A DNA stretch of 64,000 bases, taken from contig CM076653.1 of assembly GCA_038496675.1 (NCBI GenBank), positions 25,757,643-25,821,642 of the forward strand, read 5' to 3'. Source of the DNA: Rachycentron canadum (taxonomy: Eukaryota; Chordata; Actinopteri; Carangiformes; Rachycentridae). Each line of letters begins with the position of its first letter. The first letter of the stretch is position 1. The notes beneath the pieces are model-generated. The model did not search any database and was not told the origin of the DNA. It worked only from the letters and a program-made list of their open reading frames with translations. This document shows positions 1-22,735 of this stretch, piece after piece. The position numbers and the translations under genes are program-made.

Positions 1-348
1 CACATGATCACATGACAAAAATACATGTAAAAACCCAAATTTGGATCAAAAAGTCCCAGAAACGGCTGTATTTGGAAGCAGCCTGTCTACTTCCTACAAA
101 TCAACAGATGGTGGCCCCTGACTCATTATGAGGAAGAATTGGAATCTGAAAAAAAAGATACGAAATAAAACATTGTTATTGAACATTACATGCACAACAT
201 TTGAATAACAAATCAAAATCTAGGAAGCGGTTTCATCTTGTAATTAGACGAGGATGAAATGCAAGGAATTAAAATTAGGTAAATCTATAATAGTGTCTCA
301 TGGAGGTTGGGTGAGGTGGATAGAAAAAGTGGAAATCATTTGTCTTAG

Positions 349-2186
349 TCAAATGCAGAGGAAACAGACCTTAATATCCCCACAAGTCAAGCTTCTGGGC
401 TTGTGTTCTGGAGTTGCTAGAGAACATCACATGAAATGACAAAGCTTTTAGGAAAGCAATTCAACAATGTATCCACAATAATGACTAAGAGAAGAAAAAA
501 ATGGTTCTTACCAATTGGATAAGTTTCAGAGCTGATATATTCTCTGGTTTCTGTGGAAATAGATACATTGTTGGGACATGATGCTTAGAACAGTGTATAT
601 TGTTTTATGTATTATAGAGTCTGGTCTTACCATCCGTATCCCCTGCGTTTCCTGCTGCAGCCAGTCTGTCATTGTTGTCCTCCACACTGTCCCAGTCTTG
701 CAGTTCTCTGCTTTGGCCTTGGGCCAACATACCATTCAACCCATTAACTCTCCTTGCCTTTCCTTGGAGATTGGCACCTGCACTGGCAATGACTTTGTCT
801 CTGCTTAAGCAAATAATTTGTTTCCCTGACAAATTTCCATCCTCTGGAGTGACCACTGTCATTCCCTCCTCGCTGCCAATATCAGTCAGTTCTCTGCTCC
901 TATGATCCTGAACAAGTCTTATGCTTGCATCCACTATGAATGTGTTATCATTCTCCACATCTTTGGGAATCATGGTCTCATGACTTTCAAGGCTTTGGGC
1001 TGCATCTGGGAGGAGTAGTTAAAGCTCAGACTTAATGAACTGCACCTCTGCTTTCATATCCATTTTTATCAGATACTTCAGGTTTAGGTTCTATTTAAAT
1101 TTGCATGTGTAAAAAAGGCCACATACCTGTAAATCCATTGGTGTCAAAACTCTCTGCATCTGACATATCTGTGAAAGAGTTTACTGCTGTTTAAAATGAA
1201 ATCCCACCATTGACAAACTGTTTTGTATTTTGATGTGTGGCACATGTCATGACAACTCTAATGACTGTAAATTAAAGCAATGCCTACATTTTTCAAAAGG
1301 AAAAATTATGACCATGTACCTTCAGAGTCTTTATCCGCAAAAGGTTTACTTGGATGGTTTCTGTTTGCTGCAGACATGAGAAAATACATGATGATAATCA
1401 CTGAGGTAGTTGTATATGATCACAATCTCAAAGTTGCTTCACCCTGAAGATTAAGGTGGACAATAAAGCAACACAAATACAGACATACAATGTCTGCTTC
1501 TGTTCCCTTTGTGACTTTACATCTATACTCCTGAGGAACCAAAAGTAATTTGAGGATCTGGCGAGCTATGTCACCATGAGGTGTCATTTTGGCCTCCCTG
1601 TCACTGAACTGAAATGAATGTGTCTCACTATGTCTGACTGCTCCATTTTGAATCACAGACCTGTTGCAGGTGTCATCATTGTGCCAAGTGAATCTATAAC
1701 AACAGTAATGAAACAAATATGAGATAATTTTTTCTCATTTCAGACAACAACACAAACACTATTTTGCATGTAAGAAAACATTAATTAACATATGAAAACG
1801 ACAAAAATAATCACCATTCAGGAAGCTTAACACATGTTCTCTTCGAGCTTGAAAATACAGAAAGTAAATGTGTTATTGCTACTGTCCTATTTAATAAATA
1901 TTACATTTGTACTATAAAATATTAGTGAGCTTGAGACAACATTTGATTTTTTTTTTTCTTTAATCAGATGGGTTTACCTCTGACTGGGGCCGTGAACACC
2001 ATAGTCGCAAAGGGAAGAAGCCGAAGACAATACACAAAACTGAAACAAATAGAATTAAAACAAATTCAAGGTTTTGGTGAGGAATGCATGTTTATATAAC
2101 CTATAGTTAAAGAATAATAAATATTTCAATGTCAGGAGAATGAAAAGGCAAATATCTAGACAAAATATCAACACTTACAGCTTCAT
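349..2186 (-). CDS. Unrecognised multi-exon gene, probable secreted acidic protein
   Basis: I do not recognise the family. The start at 2186-2184 gives a signal-peptide-like N-terminus (MKLFVYCLRLLPFATMVFTA, then PVR) split over exons 2179-2186 and 1978-2039. Downstream a run of exon-like blocks keeps one phase (1 in, 1 out): 1320-1367, 1127-1186, 631-1005, 512-550, and a terminal block 416-349 ending in TGA. A short block 1815-1847 also fits. The largest exon (125 codons) is rich in D, E, S and N, with no cysteine cluster or known domain. The block at about 1521-1608 (FSDREAKMTPHGD...) has a good open frame and donor, but its acceptor phase does not join cleanly to the signal-peptide exon, so that part of the model is unresolved. 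It could be a secreted phosphoprotein or a decaying gene. It lies head-to-head with csnk2a1, about 1 kb apart. Confidence 0.42.
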
Positions 2187-3039
2187 TGTTGACTGTGGCC
2201 TCTGCGGTCTGCTGTTTGGCACCAAGAGTGCTGTTAAGCTTTTATGTACTGCCACCTAATTCTGCTTTTTAACCTTGAATAGGTCTTGCCCTGGTTAATT
2301 ATAGATTCTGACATGGTGTATCAAATTGAGACTTCATCAAAGACTTTTTCTGTGTGTTCAACAGTGTGTGACTAGCAGGCAGAGAGGCAACAATTAGGCT
2401 CCGGGTCCTGATTAGTTTACAAAGGTCTATTCATTATATCACTTCAATATGAAACCAAATGCACACATTCAAACACACACAAAGAAATAGTCTGTCTCTC
2501 GCCTTTGTGTCGAGTATAGGTGGCTGGTTACTTCAGGAAAATGCCCCTGGCTTTTTTCTGTTACCGAGGTGGCCTTTTAAATGATGCCACAGACCATGTA
2601 TTGTTTGTTTTTTCTGTCACTATTGCACCATTGTCCATTTACCCAGTGTAGCCCTATATTTTGCCAAAACAAAGACCTTTTAAAAAACAGGCCCCACTGA
2701 ACATTGGTGTATAGAAATGTATCCTGGTGGAAATATCCTGAAATGAAGAGCATGACAATTGGAATTGCAGTTTCATGTGCACCTGGGTGGGAGGAGTGAG
2801 GACATTTTAAACCCTACCCCTTTTACCAACTGTACGCGTACAATTAAAAATGAAATGATGTAGTCTCACTAACCATAAACATACTAAATCACAGATAGCA
2901 TCTGCAGGGCATGTGATGGTTAAAAGTGCATACATGTGGGTCTAGAAATGAGCAGTGTATTTGGGGTAGGATTACACAAAGTTCAGCCACAATACAGCTG
3001 TGTATGAGCCCACAGACAGACACATGCAGAATAAAGTTT
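2187..3039. other. Intergenic spacer between divergent genes
   Basis: AT-rich sequence with no open frame that looks coding and no recognisable repeat family. It separates the start of the unrecognised minus-strand gene from the csnk2a1 promoter. A TTAAAAAG stretch on the minus strand near 2265 could act as a weak TATA-like element for the minus-strand gene; this is only a suggestion. Confidence 0.4.
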
Positions 3040-3089
3040 GTTTCAGTCAGACCTGTTGGTGGCAGAGGGAGCAACAATCTCCCCTCCAC

Positions 3090-4443
3090 GAAAAAGAAAA
3101 AGGAGAGCGCCCTCTGCGGGCAAGGCTGTTCGCATTAAGCTCTTGATCCTAAGCATCGCCATATTGACGTCCCAACAGCGCTGAGAGGTAATCGTGTTAT
3201 TTAACCGTAAATCGTCGTAGGTTTGGAACAACTGTTTGGTGTTTTATCTGTCAGGGAAAACTGGGAACAAGTACCACAACCGCCGCGCCATTCTTCTGCC
3301 CGACCACGGTGTTTGTAGGATGTTTTTTCAAGGCGTTGTCAGCCAGTTGCCTCGCCAGTCAGCAGGCTATTCACTCCCCTAGCATGTTAGCTTAGCACTT
3401 TTTAGCTTTAGGAAATATAATTTTCGAAGCTTGTTATTTAGCCCCACGTTTAAAATAGTCGCTGGGATGACTGTTTGATTGTTTTTTGCGCGGACTGTCC
3501 GTTTCTTTTCGTTACAGGCCCACACCGGGGTCGAGAGCTAGTTGTGACTTTCTAACCGGCTTTTCCCTCTGCTGTTGCCGAGCTAATGCTAACTAGCTAG
3601 TAGCACAGCCAGCTGCCCGGTTTGCCTCATAGTTAGCTGTTAGCTCCACTGCACTTGTACAGGCCTTGGGCCACAGAAGGTCTCTGCGTACAGTCTCCTT
3701 TTCATTAAAGTATTAAGCGGGCAAATTGGGCATAACTGAGCGAGTATCACATATCAGAGAGACCATTTGCCGATTGGATGTCTCTCTTAAATGCAGCAAT
3801 GTAATGCAGCTTTATTAGCTTTATTGGTTAGCGTTCGTTGGCTCACATAGTTCGTTCATGTTTGCTTAATTGACAGCATTGATTTAATCAACCTACTTTC
3901 TGCCTCTTTTCAACAGGAGATACTGCCTTGGTGTAGCCCCCAGTGATGACTGTATTGAACCCTGTACCTCCTGATTAGACTGGTTGGATGCCCCCATTTA
4001 ACATTCAGGTTTCTCCATTTCACAAGCCACCATATTTAGACACGCAAGCCACCAATGATTTAAATTTACTTGAATTGTTTTTCGTTTAGTTATGTCTGTT
4101 TTGTGTTTAACTTATGTCCTGCTGATTTACTTTCTACCGCACTGTTGCCGCCTTCACGTAGCACGCGAGAAACATTTGCATTTTCTTTTGAAACGCTCAT
4201 AAGCAGATGAACATCCTATGAAAGAGTGGGGGAAACATTTTCAGGGGAAAATGTGTCTTGAGCTTAGATTTTTTTTTTCCTTTCCCTGTTCTATGTATGT
4301 TGTTGTAACAATTTAAATGGCTGAGAAATAGTTCTAAATGTCCTCTTTTTATATCTGTCTATGTAGCTTTCTTACCATAAAGGCATCTCAACCACTCCTG
4401 TTCCAATTCATCTGTCACCAACATCCTGGAGGGATACTCCCAG
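3090..4443 (+). promoter_or_regulatory. csnk2a1 promoter and non-coding 5' exons
   Basis: CpG-containing sequence begins near 3090. A first exon probably ends at 3189 (GCTGAGAG followed by GTAATC). Just upstream is TGACGTCC at 3165-3172, one base from a full CRE, next to ATCGCCATATT, whose complement contains a YY1-like ATGGCG. Two further non-coding exons are plausible: 3918-4008 (after TTTCAACAG, before GTTTCT) and 4367-4443 (after ATGTAG, before GTATTG). The coding exon's acceptor is at 4629. A TATA-less, CpG-type promoter suits a ubiquitously expressed kinase gene. The exon calls rest only on splice-site appearance. Confidence 0.5.
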
Positions 4444-4657
4444 GTATTGCATTATCTTATGTCTAATTAAATACACCATATCTAAAAGGATACTCTACAA
4501 ATGCTAACATGATTAATTAGTACACAAAATATTTAAGTACTGATTATTTGTAACATCTTTGTCTAAATGAATTTATGCTGCTGCGATTTAAAATTTCTTC
4601 ATGTTTTTTGTGTCCTGTTATGTTTTTAGGAGATTTAGAGAAGATCTTGTGTAGAAT

Positions 4658-7977
<3,320 letters not shown>

Positions 7978-9493
7978 AGCCACTTCCTCACCTGTGTTTA
8001 TGTGTGCTCATGGCCATGTCCTGCCTAGCTCTCACTGCGGCCCAGGGCCATGGCTCCCCTTTTTATGTTAAAAATAACAAAAGAAGAAGATTTAAATTGC
8101 TTTTCACATTCAGTTATATTTTGACACCTGGACTTGACAGAACTGTATTGTTGCACCTGTCAGGATTATTAGAATTAATTTGGGTGTGTTATTTGACAAT
8201 GCCATTGTCTAGAAATTCTAATAAGATGTAGACATGAAGAGAATGGATAATAAAATTTATTTTGTATGTTCCAAATATACAGTCTTGCTTGAAACTGTTT
8301 GATGGGGATCCTGCTGTATTACACTGTGAACCTTACACGACTTCACAAAACAGAGACAGGAGTCTGGTGTGCCCCAACTAACAGTGCTCGCTGGTTGCAC
8401 ACAATGTAATGTGCAGGAGTTGTTGGTGTTTTGAAGTTGTTAGATGCTATCATTCTTTAATTGGACTTTTGTAGATATTCTACAGTTACTGTCAGGTTGC
8501 ATGCACCCAATGCTGAATATCACAGGGTCAATAGTTTGCCAATTTTATGTTACTTTCACTTCTGTATGTGTATGTATGTGTTCATGTTTGTTTTTTATGA
8601 AGTCTCTTACACATGATTTTGATTACATAGACAATTTTGTAACTTTTTGTTTTATGTTGGGAGGAGTCATCACCTACAAAAAACAACTTCAAAAATAAAC
8701 AATTTAAACAGGGCTTTGCAGACACTACATGTTATTGAGTACACCATGTGTTGACTGGTCGCATTGGCAGTATATGAGTGAACGTAAAACAACATAGTCA
8801 GCTAATCCCCACAGGATAATTTTCCTTTGATAAAATTAATGGATTTTGGCACAAAATGACTTGTGTTCAGAACAAAGTGGTCTCCCTAAGACTGTTCATA
8901 CATTTACATCCTATTATTCAGGCTAGCTTGAACAAAGTGAATGTGTGACAATTTTTTTTTTTGGGGGGGGGGGGGGTCCACCAATTTTGGGGCAGATGTG
9001 TGTGTGAGAGGAGCATGTGGATGCAAATGCATATATCTTCAATCATTTTCGAGGCAAAAAAGTGTATATGTACATATTTCTAGGTAGCTTGAAAAGAATA
9101 AAAGCTGATCGTGTGAATAAGAGAAATGAACCATATTCAGAGCACGTTTCTGTCAGTGTTGGTCAAAATGGGGGTGGAAGCTGTTTGTAACCTGCACCTC
9201 TAAACCATTTCTCCAGTTGTTGGTGAACTTGGTGAACCTGAATCACTCACATACATGTGCTCTTCTCATAACGTGAAGGCCACTGTGAGTCAGACAGTGC
9301 TGCCACCTCCAGAGGTTTGACAAAGGCTCCAACTACACAGACGAACGACTCCTGCCATTACATGTGTGCGCATTACATTACATTTCGTTACATTACATGT
9401 GACCCTTCACGCTTTAGTTGCGACTTGGCTCCAAACAGCCGGAATCATGCTACATTCAAACGCTTCTCAAATGTCGGAAATTATACACACTAA

Positions 9494-9524
<31 letters not shown>

Positions 9525-9892
9525 GCAGTGTGTTCGGTGGAAGTAAATGAAATTTTGAAAGTAAATGTGCTGTGTTTTATCTCATTAGTCAAGAGAAGCG
9601 TAAACAAAAGGGGGTCTATCGTCTTACAGCTGCAAGATGAAGAGGGTGAAATCAATCAGAGGAATGCGCACATTGCCGGTGTGTACGTTGCAAGATGTGG
9701 CTGTAAGTAATTAAAGTGTATTTATATTAGGGACAGACTAGGTTACTCTTTGTCAATCAACAAAAGAAACTCGAGTTGACATATGTCCGACACTTATGAA
9801 GGCAGCATTAGTTGCGCCTGCTGTGGCACGCCTCGGCTGCAGGCGGTCGGTTTTGTCCCAAGCTGTGAAATTTGTCTGTCGTACTTTGTCAA
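7978..9892. other. csnk2a1 3' UTR and intergenic spacer
   Basis: AATAAA at 8249-8254 is the likely main csnk2a1 cleavage signal; another AATAAA lies near 8694. The rest has no supported gene. It contains a T/G homopolymer junction (G run about 8963-8976), a T run about 9500-9523 and a short degenerate ATTACATT repeat near 9370-9400. The end of the interval should hold the promoter of the first paraoxonase gene, but no clear TATA box was seen. Confidence 0.6.
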
Positions 9893-12909
<3,017 letters not shown>

Positions 12910-14225
12910 GTAATAACTTTCTATACTGTTCTCAGTGAGCAGAAAAATTAAAGGGAGATAATTTGTTTTTTGTTTGGTTTTTTTTTTTGTTTTTTTTAAA
13001 TCAAGATTTACCTCATTGCAAGGCTCCCAATCGATAGGGCAATGATGATTTAAATGATTATTTACATAAATTTTGCAGCACTTGTAACCCATGTGCAAAA
13101 ATGCAGTTTACCCCTTTATACCAAGCAGGATGTGATGACAGATGCATGAGCCTCTCAGATGGTGTAATAATGCTTGAAAATCCTTTAGTAGGAGCCAGAA
13201 GAACATAGACATATGGTGTTAAAATGACTTTATATTAATGTGTAATGAGCGTTTTTGTCACTGGATTAACCAGATACACGAACCACTATGAAATAAAATT
13301 TTATAATAATAATATTTTCAACCAAACGCTCATATATATATGCTTTTTACCATGTAAGCAACACTTTTCACTGATTTCCTGAAAATGTGAAATTATGTAT
13401 TTGCTACTGATGATTAAAAAAGGTAATATTTGCCTCTTGTATTTGACTGTAATAATGCAATAAAGAGAGTCATGGTGCAACTCTAGCTTATCAAGTTACA
13501 CAAGTCATATCTTATTTTCCTGCCATTTTGAAACTGATGTCTGCCCAGCTTCCTTATTACTACAAAACTACCCTCTCCACTGTATTGTGTATAAACAGTG
13601 CTTTGTACAAAATGCACATATATCAACCCTATAAACTTTTTGTAGTCATTATTTATATCAGTTGTTTTTAATGTTAAATTGTCTTCTTCTTTTGACCGAA
13701 ATATGTTTTCAAGGTGTGATGACACATTGAGTGTGATTATAATACACTACATGGAACATCCTCTTCATTTAATTCAGGAGGAGCAGAGGAGAGGCTGTGC
13801 AGATAGGCTCTCCTCATGGTGCTGCAGGACAGACAGATTCAGGACATCATTTGCTCCTAGAGCCATAACACTTTCTCTCTCTGTAAGATAGTCATCTTTA
13901 ATGAACTCATTTTAATATATTGTATTATTATTATTACTATTATTTTTATTGTTATTGTTGAAGTGCTTTGTTGAGCTGCTTGACAACAAAACTATATCTA
14001 TTATGATAAATTAAGTATGATTAAATAAATACTGACTTGACCTTTCAAAAAAGAAACATTTTTCTTTGGGGTAATTATGGTGCCAACCTGGAATAGCCCA
14101 TCTAAATTTCATGAAGAAATAAGGGTAAATCTAATTTTGCTCCTTGGTGTAAACACTAGCTCCATCTTTGGTGCAATTATGTAAATGCAACCTGAAACTT
14201 CCTGTGTAACCTTTGACTTATAAAC
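12910..14225. other. Spacer between the paraoxonase copies
   Basis: 3' UTR of copy 1 (AATAAA at 13459-13464) followed by AT-rich spacer. No coding exon or recognisable repeat was seen. The promoter of copy 2 must lie in the last few hundred bases. Confidence 0.6.
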
Positions 14226-17195
<2,970 letters not shown>

Positions 17196-17515
17196 TCTGT
17201 GTCTATACTCTAATCTGTCTAATACTGGAACAAAAGATAAATAAAATGTTTTACCTGTCATATACACTGTGTCATTTTGTGCAGCTAGAAATTGAAGAGT
17301 TGCATAAAATAATGCCATTGCAAAGCAGGGCACTATTTAATAATGTAGCCTTAGAGATTTGCATAGATGTATGTAGTACTTACACAAAATCCCTAGATAC
17401 ATAATAGTATCTGTATTATATGTAATATTTTCAAAGCCTATGAAACTCCTTCCCTGAACACAGTCTAACTGGTTCCACTGGTGGTAAAGGTGAGAGAGGT
17501 TTCAGAAAGGATGTT

Positions 17516-20012
17516 TTACCCTCTTTCGTCTTTATCCATTAACAAATCTTCATTTACTTTGCATATTTTAAACCTAGTCCCCCCACCATCAGGATGCTGT
17601 GCAGTTTGTTCTTCTGTAGCATCTTTGGCAGGGACAGTGAAAACAATACCATCATTTTCTGATGCAAATGTACAACTGTCCTTGTTCTCTACATTTTCTG
17701 TTCTCGCACATTCTGCAGATTCAGGTTCTCTGCTTTCTTGAATTAGAGCGCGCACCTCCTCCTGATCACCTTTATTTATGTCAGCCCTTTTGTTCATGAA
17801 CACTTCACTGATGCTAATCATGCGTCTGTGACGTGGTGAATGATCCAGGGTCAAGATGTCGCTGCAACTCTTAGAGCGATTTATGTTGTCTGCGGGTGTT
17901 GTTTTTTCCACTGTGGTTCCAATTTCCTTGATAATAGTGCTGTAGTCTTCCTCCTTCTTAGACAGGAAGTTGAAGATGTCGATGACAGATGGCTTCACAT
18001 CTGGATTATGCTTGTCTTCCACGGGTTGTGGTTCTTCATTAGGTGAGTATCTGTCTTTGTGTCTTCTTTTTTTTAGCACCTTGTGAGCTTCCACGACCAT
18101 GTGGACGTTCCAGCTGAAGAACAGAGACAGCCAGGCCAGGCCCATGTAGATCCATAACTCTGCAAATACTCTGTATAGTCTGGGGTATTCTATTTTTGGA
18201 TTTACACCTGAAATAGAGGTAGATATACTGGCATAAAATTTATAACAAAGGACTCAATCAAACAGATGAAAATGCAAAAATAACCCTTGGAGCAACATTA
18301 ACCTTAGAGGGATCATTAATATGCCATAAAAGATACCAACCTGCTACATAATCTCCAAAACCAACCGTTGTGAGTGTGATGAAAGAGAAGTAGATGCCTT
18401 CCAAGTAGCTCCATCCTTCCAGAGACATGAAGACAAATGGGGGAATCACTAGGTGTATGAACAGCCCCCATAACAGGAATAAGGCTGTGCAGGTTAACTG
18501 GACCTTTTTCTGACCGAAGAGAGAAGAGAAACATAAACAATAAAATCTTCATGTGATATAAAACTTTACAGAGCTTCCTCTTAACACAGACTCCACCGTT
18601 CAGCCATTTCTTACCACTGAAACACCTTTACGGATCAGAACCTGGGACAGACGCTTGGCTCTGTCTCCGAAGAATGAACCCAGTTCGCTTATCCATACCA
18701 GGCACAGGGGGATCCCACACAGACCATACAGGATGCAGAACACACGGCCACCTTTAGTCTTAGGAGCAACATTGCCATAGCCTATAAGGTGAAAAAAGTT
18801 GTCAAATCACAGCATTACGAGATATAAAGAATATTTCCTTGTAAACTTTTGTACAAAGTTAAACATTCAAAATAAAAGCTGGGTTTAAGGGTTGAAAGTA
18901 AAAATATCTATCAGCATATCATTGTTAAGTATTACACATGTTGTATTTTTAACTTGCTGGGTAACTATGATAATCCATCAAAAGTGCAATTCTAGATGCT
19001 GAGGATGATTTAATTATGTAATGCTCAAGATCGCGATTTCGAGTAATATGAGAATAATAATTATTTAAATAATTAAATAATTAAAATAATTACATAAATA
19101 CATAATAGATTACACATGATTTCAAGACAATTACTATTGTAAGACCAATAAAGACAAGAATCATGTTTCCATGTTAAGTTTTAAACTGATGTAAATTAAA
19201 TCAATTATTAAAACTAATATGAATGTATTTTATTAATGCCAAATAATGTATATGTCATACAAACCTATTGTGGTGACAATGGTGGCAGCAAAGATGACAG
19301 AGTTTCCCCAGTCCCACATGTCAAGATGTTTGTCCCCAGTGATTGTCACACCTTGACCTGCAGCCTCTGACACTATCTATGGAAGAACATTTGAGCAAAC
19401 GACATCTTAAGAGATTTTGTGTTTAGACAACACTGAAATGTGTGCTAACAGGTGATTTGTGGATTTTAGAAGATACAAAATTTTCACAGGTTAACACAAC
19501 AAAACCTGACGTGTTACATATGCCTGTCATGGTTGTGGCCAATGAGTGATCTTCATTTAGTCCACTACATATTCATGAGGTGGGATGCATGATTGATGTC
19601 AATCAACAACACAATGAATGTGAGGTACAACCGCAACAAAACCAGTAAAAAAAAAAAATTCTTATCATGTTTGTTTATGTTTTTTTTTTTTTTATTTGGT
19701 CCCATCCCATGCTAAAAGGTTTTGCTAATGCAGAAAATTAACAACCTATCAATAGAGAAAAATTATGTATGCTCTGTGTGATCTAGATTAGTTGTTCCAA
19801 GCCTCTTCATGTGTGTGGACTGTAATCAACCACAAAAATATTCATAGACTAAAAATCACATGGTTTGCCCTAACACACAAGGCAATTAAACCTCAACTGA
19901 ATTACCTCGATTAATGTCGAATTAATAATATAATAATTATTATATATTTACCTCAAGCTTTTTAGTTTCACTTCAAATGTATTCAGTGAATCTTCAGTGA
20001 TTTTTTTTTTTG

Positions 20013-20043
<31 letters not shown>

Positions 20044-21201
20044 TACCTAAATTCATCGTGTACAATGAAATTTGGCGGAGAGAATTCAGGGATGGAGTGA
20101 GAGAGAGGGGGTTGTTGAAACAACGAGGTGACAAAGCTCAGGTAGCTCTACACTGTGTGAACTGTGGATGAGATGTGTTTAACAGAAATGAACATCTTAA
20201 TTAAAAAATGATGAGCAGAAATAGCAAGATGTGCCCACACCTTATATGATAGGCTGTTGCCTTCCATCCTCAAATGGACAGGTCACCTCTTAGCTCAGCC
20301 GGGCAGAAATGTATAATGTCTTAGACTATTTCTCTTTTTTTAGAAACAAAATGAAAATAAAATAAATTAAATAAAAGCCCTAAGATTATAAATTGCAATT
20401 GCCCCAATCCCCCTTAATTCACCCTTACTTGTCTTTAATGTTACTGATGATAAACATGTTGATTTTCTCATTGTTTTTTCTTCGATCTAAATGTCGCGCG
20501 GACGTTGAAACCGGGACACACCTTTGGCAAACATTCAAATATTTGTGGTTAAGGTAACTTGTACCTTCATGTACAACAAACCGCGGTGCATGATAAATAA
20601 TCGTTCACGTTCTATGGCGAATGTGACGCCAAAAGAAAAGAAGGTTTTACTGCGACCTGATGAGCTTCAGACAGTTTTTAATGGGTGTTTTCTTTATTCT
20701 GACCAGAAAAAACAAGTTCTGAAGTGTCCCGACGAGTTGCCCGAAGGCGAGGAGGCTCTCCTTTGCTCTCACAATGCGCTCGCTTGAATGCACTGTGTTT
20801 ATTAAAATACAGTCCAACATAGTAAAATCTGTCATATTTGACTTAATTAGCTACTTGTAACTTTATGAGAGTTGATGGGAGCTTTTTGATGGATCCATCT
20901 TACACGGCAGGTTAATGTCAGTTCATTTCCCCCCTCTAGAATAAATGGAGAACTCCTTTCCAGCTATGGCGTTTGTCTTTCATACTATTACCATTAAAGA
21001 CAAAAGGGCACATACCTCCAGAATGTCATCCAGATCTTCTTTGGTTAAGCAGGCATATTTCTTCAAAACGTTTTCCTTCTGCAGAATATATTTGTCTTTG
21101 GCCATCAACCAGTTTGGCTCCTCAAGAATCTGAAATATTGCGGCCCCAATCGAAAGGTAGAAAATGATACATGAAGTTAAAAACGGGCCCTTATCAGCCA
21201 T
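17516..21201 (-). CDS. kcnk5: Two-pore-domain potassium channel, TASK-2 type
   Basis: K2P leak channel; TASK-2 is opened by extracellular alkalinisation and works in epithelial plasma membrane. Five exons in transcript order: 21016-21201, 19265-19376, 18615-18781, 18341-18509, 17516-18207; 1,326 nt, 441 residues (human 499). TM1 follows [11 protein letters not shown]; pore 1 carries TTIGYG and pore 2 TTVGFG, the two filter sequences. The start ADKGP..TS.IIFYL.IGAAIF, the pore-2 to TM4 segment (GVNP...[14 protein letters not shown]) and the C-tail block [19 protein letters not shown] all match KCNK5 rather than KCNK16/17. The arginine in LYR corresponds, by position, to the likely extracellular pH sensor. 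The cytoplasmic tail is shorter than the human one. The large first intron holds poly-T tracts. Confidence 0.95.
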
Positions 21202-21766
21202 TGTAAAGTCATAACTTCAGTCTTCAGTCTAATGAAGCCGAGTAGCTCATATTCCTCCAGAGGACTGGCGCTATTCTATCCGCTCTGCTTTCTTCCTGGT
21301 AAAACATAATGGGTCGCCTGGCGGCTCTCGGTGAGGTGTGATACTAAGTCATCTCTATTCATTTCATGAGGCGAACTTTTTTTTTTTTTTTTTTTTAAAC
21401 CTTGCATCTTCCATCACTAAATTATCTTTACCATTAGGATTAAACTATTTAGATTAAATTATGGCATCATTATTATACTGATAATAACCAGTGTGTCTGT
21501 GAGGGGGGGCATAATCATAAAGAATAGTTTCAATCTTCAAAATTGCCAAAAAAAAAGACCATTCTTCACACGGGAGACATTGAATTGTTTTGGTTGAGGT
21601 CAAATTCAGTGGTAGAAGAAGCACTTATATCTTTCACTTCAGTTAAAGTTTCAGTACCGCTAGAGAAATAAAAAAATAATAATAAAGACATACCAAAATT
21701 GTCATTACACACAATGGCCAATTTCAGAATGATGTGCATTATTGGATTGTAATTACTGATGAATAC
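21202..21766. other. Upstream region of kcnk5
   Basis: The kcnk5 promoter should lie here. GC content rises briefly around 21250-21330, with no clear TATA box. A T run occurs at about 21379-21396. No coding sequence was seen. Confidence 0.5.
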
Positions 21767-21900
<134 letters not shown>

Positions 21901-22110
21901 TCTAACCATGTGACACATTAAGGGAAATGTTCAACAGGGGGCAACAGAATAACTTGCTCATGTGTGAGCTGGTGTTTGTTGGTGATGACGGTTACTCTTA
22001 TCTCCATGTACGGACATCCAGAGGGCTGGAGTGAGTAAAGTTAGACACACTGGGTGGATCCCGCCTGTTCTGCATGATAATGGATGAGAGGGGTTGTTCT
22101 CAGTGTGAGA

Positions 22111-22735
22111 ATATACCAATCAGCCACAACATTATGACCACTTGCCTAATATTGCCCTCACTTGTCAAGGCATGGACTCCACTCGAGCAATGAAGGGGCG
22201 CTGTAGTATATGGCACCAAGATATTAGCAGCAGATCCCTTGCAATTCAGAATCAGAAGTCTTATAATTTGTGAGATAGGGCCTTAGCCTTGTTTTTCCAC
22301 AAATCCCATATATACTGGATTGTATTGAGATCTGGGGAATCTGGAGGCCAAGTCAGCACCCTGAACTCATTGTTGGGCTCCTCAAACCAATCCTGTGGGT
22401 GCACAGTTGGGTGATCTGTAAGAATATGTTTAGGTAGATGCAACAATGTTTAGGTAAATGGTACAACACAAGGTTTCCCAGCAGATCCTTGCCCAAAGCA
22501 TCAAACTACCTCTGACAGCGTTCCCTCTTCCCACAGTGCATCCTGGTGCCATATCTTTCCCAGGTAAGCAACACACACTCATCCATCCACATGATGTAAA
22601 AGAAAATGTGATTCATCAGACCAGGCCACCTTCTTCTATTGCTCCAGGACTGGTCCAATTCTGATACCCATGTACCCATTGTAGGTGCTGTGAGCATGAT
22701 CATCTATCTAAGACCCATACTATGACCTTTTCTTT
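22111..22735 (-). mobile_element. Decayed Tc1/mariner-type transposon fragment
   Basis: The + strand starts with TATACCAATCAGCCACAACA, a terminal sequence typical of a widespread fish Tc1-like family. On the minus strand the body encodes broken transposase pieces: WPPDSPDLNTIQYIWD, the segment around the last catalytic acid of Tc1 transposases, and upstream IMWMDECVLLTWERYG, part of the middle region, in a different frame. Stops and frame changes separate them. Only a 3' part of the transposase is present, so the copy cannot move itself. Confidence 0.85.

Noticed and set aside
9366..9710. A 114-codon open frame on the plus strand upstream of paraoxonase copy 1
   Set aside because: It runs through a poly-T tract (a phenylalanine run) and has no family likeness; chance frame.
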